NCBI GenBank assembly: GCA_963920575.1
Contig: OY986965.1
Location: 10,306,290 to 10,370,289, forward strand
Direction: 5' to 3'
DNA: 64,000 nt
DNA from: Narthecium ossifragum
Taxonomy: Eukaryota > Streptophyta > Magnoliopsida > Dioscoreales > Nartheciaceae
Within the stretch, counting starts at the first letter, position 1, and the number at the start of each line of letters is the position of its first letter. The notes under the pieces are model-generated. The model searched no databases. It was not told the origin of the DNA and was given only the letters and a program-made list of their open reading frames with translations. The translations under genes and the position numbers were made by a program. Shown one piece after another: positions 60,601-64,000 of this stretch.

Positions 60601-61260
60601 CGGAGGAAGGTTCGGAGATCGAGGAAGAGGCCGGATTTGGAGGTGGGGAAGACCGGAGGTGATGGGCTTAGGCGGTTGCTGCGAGAGGAAAAGAGATCGG
60701 GGTGGGTTCCAATGGAGAGGAGGGTCCCGAGGTCTCGGGTGATGTTGGGATGAGGCCGCAACGTGGTGAGGTCATCACGAGGGGTGAGGTAGCTCGCCGG
60801 GAACAATGGGACGAGACTGAATCCAGTAGCTGTTCGTCGGATGAGATGGATTCCGGCTTTGAGTGGTCAGATTGGGAGGATAAAGTGGTTAAGGGGAGGT
60901 TCGTGGGGTCGGGGTTGCATGTACCTGGCAATGAAGGTGTTGGCCAGAGTGAGAAGGGGTGGTTGCTGGCGATGGCGAGCTGGGTCAGCGGCGAAGCTTC
61001 GAGTGGATGCCGGAGAGAGCGACTGTGAGGTTGGATGGCGACGTCAATGGCCAAGGGAGGTAAAGTGGGGATAAGGTTAGCAGAAACGAAGAGGTAAAGG
61101 GGATACCGATTTACCCGGGTCAAACCGAATTAACCCATTTATAAACTGGTCATTAACGGATTGACCCGTTTTTGATCTAAACCCATAAAGGCTAAACCCA
61201 AATCCGTTATTTTCGGGTCGGTTTGGGTTCAATGGGTTTGAACCCGAATTGTCACCCCTA

Positions 61261-62441
61261 ATTTGATGCCATTATGGTTTGTTTGTTTGTTAGATGTGGG
61301 GTTAATGTTTGGTCAGGGTGCTTGGCCGGTGGCCCTGGTGGGTGGTGGGTTGAGGTGATCCATCCCAGCACCCCCCACCCCGCTAAGGCTGCATTCGTGT
61401 CTACTCAAAGCATTACCTTCTTTTGTTTAGTGACTTCTGAACAAAACTCGTTGTTTGCCTAAATTTTATTTTTTGAATTTTCAGACCTGATTTTAGAACA
61501 TTCCCATAATCCCATCAGCCGTTTATATGCCGCGTTAAACAATCAACAAGCACTGTTTTACACTAACGTGTGTTACACCACGGAAGACCAACTTCGAGGG
61601 TTGGGACTTCGGACTGCTAAATTGTGTGTTTTGGGGACCATTCACTCCATGTAAATCTTGTCACAATCAGCTCCTGTTTTCTCTGGGAAAATGATTCGCC
61701 GACTAAGTTTTAGTTTTAGTGGAGCCACCCATCCAAATCCTGCCACCTGTCTTCTCTCGTGGCAGAAAGTGGACCCGAACCAGGAAGGAAACTTTTGCTC
61801 TTTTTGTGCTAACTTTAAATTTAATTAATGTACACCAAACACCACCACTATCCTTTAATAACTAGATCCGTACCCCCCACACAAAAGCTCTTTCCCCTAT
61901 TCGCTTAATTATCCCACCCCGATCTATTTCCATGTGCTGATTACTCTCAATTTTGTAACAGATCCTCTCGTGATCATTTCTTAGCTATATAATAAGGCCC
62001 AACTTCCGGCCCGGGGAATAACAATGTTCAGCACTTCTCAGATTTTTCCAAATGCAGAACTGATTTGGAACCAAATTCCAGCTAAAAGGGAAAAAGGGAA
62101 GGCACGCATTTGATCTTGGATTCAGAAACAGACCCCAAAAAGGAAAAAAAAACCAAGGAAAAAGCAGTTGAGTTGAATGGTAAGAATAAAAGCATTATTC
62201 TTGAAAATTCCCACATCTGAGAAATTATCAAAATCTAGCTACCAAATCTCCAAGAATGAAATGCCAAAAAATAGAGGGGAAAAAACCCAAAGCTACACTC
62301 TAAAATCTCATTACAAAACCAAAAAAAAAAATTCCTCATAAACTCTCCAATATATACACCACAAATGAATAATCCAAAAGAAATGGTCTAAATGGACAAA
62401 AAAAAAGAAAGCAAAAAACACTAATTATCTGGGCAAGCTGG
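61261..62441. other. Intergenic and 3' flank of the small membrane-protein gene
   Basis: No credible exon. A TATA-like CTATATAATAAGG at ~61984 on the plus strand has no downstream ORF that I can support. The last ~240 bp (62200-62441) are A-rich on the plus strand and probably contain the 3' UTR of the minus-strand gene at 62442-62801. Confidence 0.45.
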
Positions 62442-62801
62442 CTAAGCTGGCGAGGGGCCGACAGTGGCGTCGGACGAGGATGTGGGACTCGGAGGGGCTA
62501 AGAGTACTGTCGGGGGAGCGGCGTAGGAGGAGGAGGATCCGGCGGGATTCGGTGGGCTGAGGCCGGGGGAGTGAGCGGAGGAGGAGGTGGCCGCGCCGGG
62601 AACGGGCATCGGGAGCTCTGGCTGCAGGCACTGGTGGTACGCATCGCATCCGGGAGCGACTCCTCCGCCGCCGCCGTGGCCTCCACCACTTCCTCCGTGG
62701 CGGCGGTGGAGGACGCCGAGGCCGAGGACGACGCCGGCCACGGCCACCACCGCCACCACGAAGAAGAAGATCTTGGTCGCCTTCCCCACGTAACACAACA
62801 T
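62442..62801 (-). CDS. Small membrane-anchored proline-rich protein, unknown function
   Basis: A single exon of 119 codons. MLCYVGKATKIFFFVVAVVA opens a membrane segment of ~22 residues (FFFVVAVVAVAGVVLGLGVL) after a short basic tail, followed by HRRHGG, a glycine-rich stretch, a small Cys-containing segment (CDAYHQC), then a Pro/Ser-rich C-terminus (PGLSPPNPAGSSSS). Small plant proteins starting MLC.VGKATKIFFF are familiar to me as conserved but uncharacterised. GC content is high, as in the DUF604 first exon. Overlapping ORFs in the other two minus frames and on the plus strand are shadows. The start is the only ATG that precedes the membrane segment. Confidence 0.75.
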   Translation of the reverse strand: MLCYVGKATKIFFFVVAVVAVAGVVLGLGVLHRRHGGSGGGHGGGGGVAPGCDAYHQCLQPELPMPVPGAATSSSAHSPGLSPPNPAGSSSSYAAPPTVLLAPPSPTSSSDATVGPSPA

Positions 62802-62807
62802 CTCACT

Positions 62808-62842
62808 CTCTCTCTGTATCCCCCTCTCTCTCTCTCTCTCGA
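62808..62842. repeat. (CT)n/(GA)n tract in the presumed 5' UTR
   Basis: Two CT-runs separated by GTATCCCC lie directly upstream of the small gene's start codon (GA-repeat on its sense strand). Such GA/CT tracts are common around plant transcription starts. A TTAAATAAATC on the minus strand at ~62843-62854 could be part of the promoter. Confidence 0.6.
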
Positions 62843-62854
62843 TTTATTTAAGTT

Positions 62855-63199
62855 GAGGCTTGGATCGAGGTGGGGTTCACGTGAGCAGCCTCGCCGGGAG
62901 GGAAATTAAAGGCTTTTAATGGTGGGGGCATGCCATGAATTCTGGTACATATAATAGAGCGTGGTAATTGAGAGAGAGAGATAGAGAAAATATGGTTGAA
63001 GGATGACAGTTGTGATGTCTGGTCTAAATTAGCATAGAAAGCTCCAGGTAGCAGTTGAATGGGCAGTACGTGGTTTGTGGTGCCATTCGACTATTCCAGT
63101 AGCAGTAGCAGTAGCAGTGCGTTCGTTTTTTAGTGTCGCGTTTAATTGTAGAAGGGACGGGATTGGGGGTACATGACTAAGGTCATGCACGTCACAGGT
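62855..63199. other. Upstream flank of the small gene
   Basis: No coding sequence. Contains (GA)n at ~62970-62990, CACGTG at 62878-62883 (a G-box word) and a short (CAGTAG)n-type run at 63096-63118. Likely promoter region of the minus-strand gene, by position only. Confidence 0.4.
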
Positions 63200-63600
63200 A
63201 CATCGTATATGTACACGCCCTTTAATCGGTAGATCTCTACCGATTTCAATCGATAGAGGAGTCAACTAATCCATTGGTAGACCTCTACCGATTGAGTCAA
63301 CTAATCCATCGGTAGTGTTCTACGAATGGATTAGTTACCACTGATGGATTAGTTGACTCAATCGGTAGAGGTCTACTGATTAAAGGGCATATACATGTAC
63401 GATGGATTAGTAACTAATCCATCCGTAGAACACTACCGATGGATTAGTTGACTCAATCAGTATACATCTATCAATTGAATGTATGAATCATCTAATCGGT
63501 AGATGTCTACCGATTTAAGCACATAATCCATCGGTAGTGTTATCCATCGGTAGAACACTACCGATGGATTATGTGCTTCAATCGGTAGATGATGTGTGAT
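63200..63600. repeat. Cluster of nested palindromic repeats (CTACCGAT...ATCGGTAG)
   Basis: About 400 bp composed almost wholly of CTACCGATTGAGTCAACTAA / ATGGATTAGTTGACTCAATC blocks in both orientations. The first ~180 bp (63217-63389, CCCTTTAATC to GATTAAAGGG) can fold as one hairpin; further inverted pairs follow at 63400-63590. No ORF. Probably a foldback-type MITE; ends and TSD are not resolved. Confidence 0.7.
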
Positions 63601-63624
63601 GTACATGGCCACGTGGCCATGTAC
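63601..63624. repeat. 24-bp perfect palindrome with CACGTG core
   Basis: ACATGGCCACGTGGCCATGT extended by GT/AC on the two sides is a perfect inverted repeat centred on a G-box core. It adjoins the palindromic cluster and may be its terminus or a regulatory site. Confidence 0.7.
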
Positions 63625-64000
63625 GTAAATCATTTTCCATTGTAGAATTCGGGCTGGGGTTTCCAACAGGAATCGCTTGGCAGGTCCTGTCAAGACGAAT
63701 CCTGGCTGTTGATCTCCATCCATTTATGGAGAACCGTTAGGATTCCATTTGTCAGGCCTCATCGTGATTTCAAGTTTTGAAAACACCCCAATCCGACGCG
63801 AGAAGTAATATATCTCGGAATCCCTCTCCTATCCGATTTGGTGGAGACGACGCCGACGAAGGTGGAGAAGTGGTGGGCCAACGAGGTGGAGTAGGAAGTG
63901 TAGACGCCGCAGGCACCGGAGTGCTTGGGGGAGGCCTCGGAGCTTAAGAAGATAGAAACTCAATGTGGATGTCAATAGTCAACCCGGAGAGGAACCCTTA
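63625..64000. other. Intergenic, nothing identified
   Basis: Mixed-composition sequence to the window edge. GACGACGCCGACGAAGGTGG (63847-63866) looks exon-like but has no supported frame. Confidence 0.4.

Larger units (their letters stand above)
58744..61260. mobile_element. hAT-like non-autonomous element with a nested Harbinger-like element
   Basis: The left end ACGGGGGTTGCAATTCGGG and the right end, read inward, TAGGGGTGACAATTCGGGT are inverted repeats of the common plant 'GGGGTGNCAATTCGGGT' type. Direct repeats ATTTGAT (58737-58743 and 61261-61267) flank it, consistent with an 8-bp hAT TSD with one changed base. Subterminal GGGTTC/GACCCG words are typical. No transposase is present. G-rich sequence at 60290-61090 gives spurious ORFs. 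Element 58831-60230 is inserted near its left end. Confidence 0.75.

Noticed and set aside
60530..61123. Several ORFs in the G-rich part of the hAT-like element
   Set aside because: Composition-driven; overlapping on both strands with no recognised motif.
62425..62806. Alternative minus-frame ORFs overlapping the small membrane-protein gene
   Set aside because: Arg- or Ser/Pro-rich shadows; only the frame with the MLCYVGKATKIFFF membrane start looks like a protein.

Overview
The window is nuclear DNA of a flowering plant. It holds spliced genes with GT-AG introns, a plant SET-domain gene (ATXR2), a DUF604 gene, a Sirevirus-type Ty1-copia element, LINEs, and hAT, Mutator-like and Tourist/Harbinger DNA elements. 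The very GC-rich first exon of the DUF604 gene followed by AT-rich introns and later exons suggests a monocot, probably not a grass; this is a weak inference. No prokaryotic or organellar features are present.

Layout. (1) 1-11.4 kb: the ATXR2 histone methyltransferase gene on the minus strand. Twelve exons are visible and the C-terminal exons lie beyond the left edge. Its introns contain a 250-bp Tourist-like MITE, a ~1.5-kb foldback palindrome and two tandem duplications. (2) 11.8-52.0 kb: a block of nested transposons. An old LINE fragment (LINE-1, minus strand) is split into pieces at 15.2-15.4, 42.8-42.9, 47.7 and 51.9-52.0 kb. It was split by a solo LTR (15401-42793), a younger 5'-truncated LINE (42887-47669) and an hAT transposon (47742-51924). 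The solo LTR was itself split by a 19-kb Sirevirus (17283-36234) and by an inverted solo LTR of its own kind (37246-42705). These in turn carry further solo LTRs. Most joins are supported by target-site duplications (TSDs) read directly from the sequence. (3) 52.5-53.3 kb: a Mutator-like element with a 9-bp TSD and a captured GRF-type gene fragment, directly upstream of (4) the three-exon DUF604 putative glycosyltransferase gene (53463-58194, plus). (5) 58.7-61.3 kb: a hAT-like non-autonomous element with a 1.4-kb Harbinger-like element nested in it. (6) 62.4-62.8 kb: a small single-exon gene for a membrane-anchored proline-rich protein (minus). (7) 63.2-63.6 kb: a cluster of short palindromic repeats.

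The three host genes are unrelated and do not form a functional unit; everything between ATXR2 and DUF604 is transposon-derived. The most unusual observations are these: eight solo LTRs of one superfamily with no internal region anywhere; helically phased GATCGATC-core palindrome arrays in the LTRs of several unrelated families; a long homologous GGTCGACC-palindrome module shared by the Sirevirus LTR and an otherwise unrelated solo-LTR subfamily; and two different LTR families inserted at exactly the same nucleotide of the two Sirevirus LTRs.
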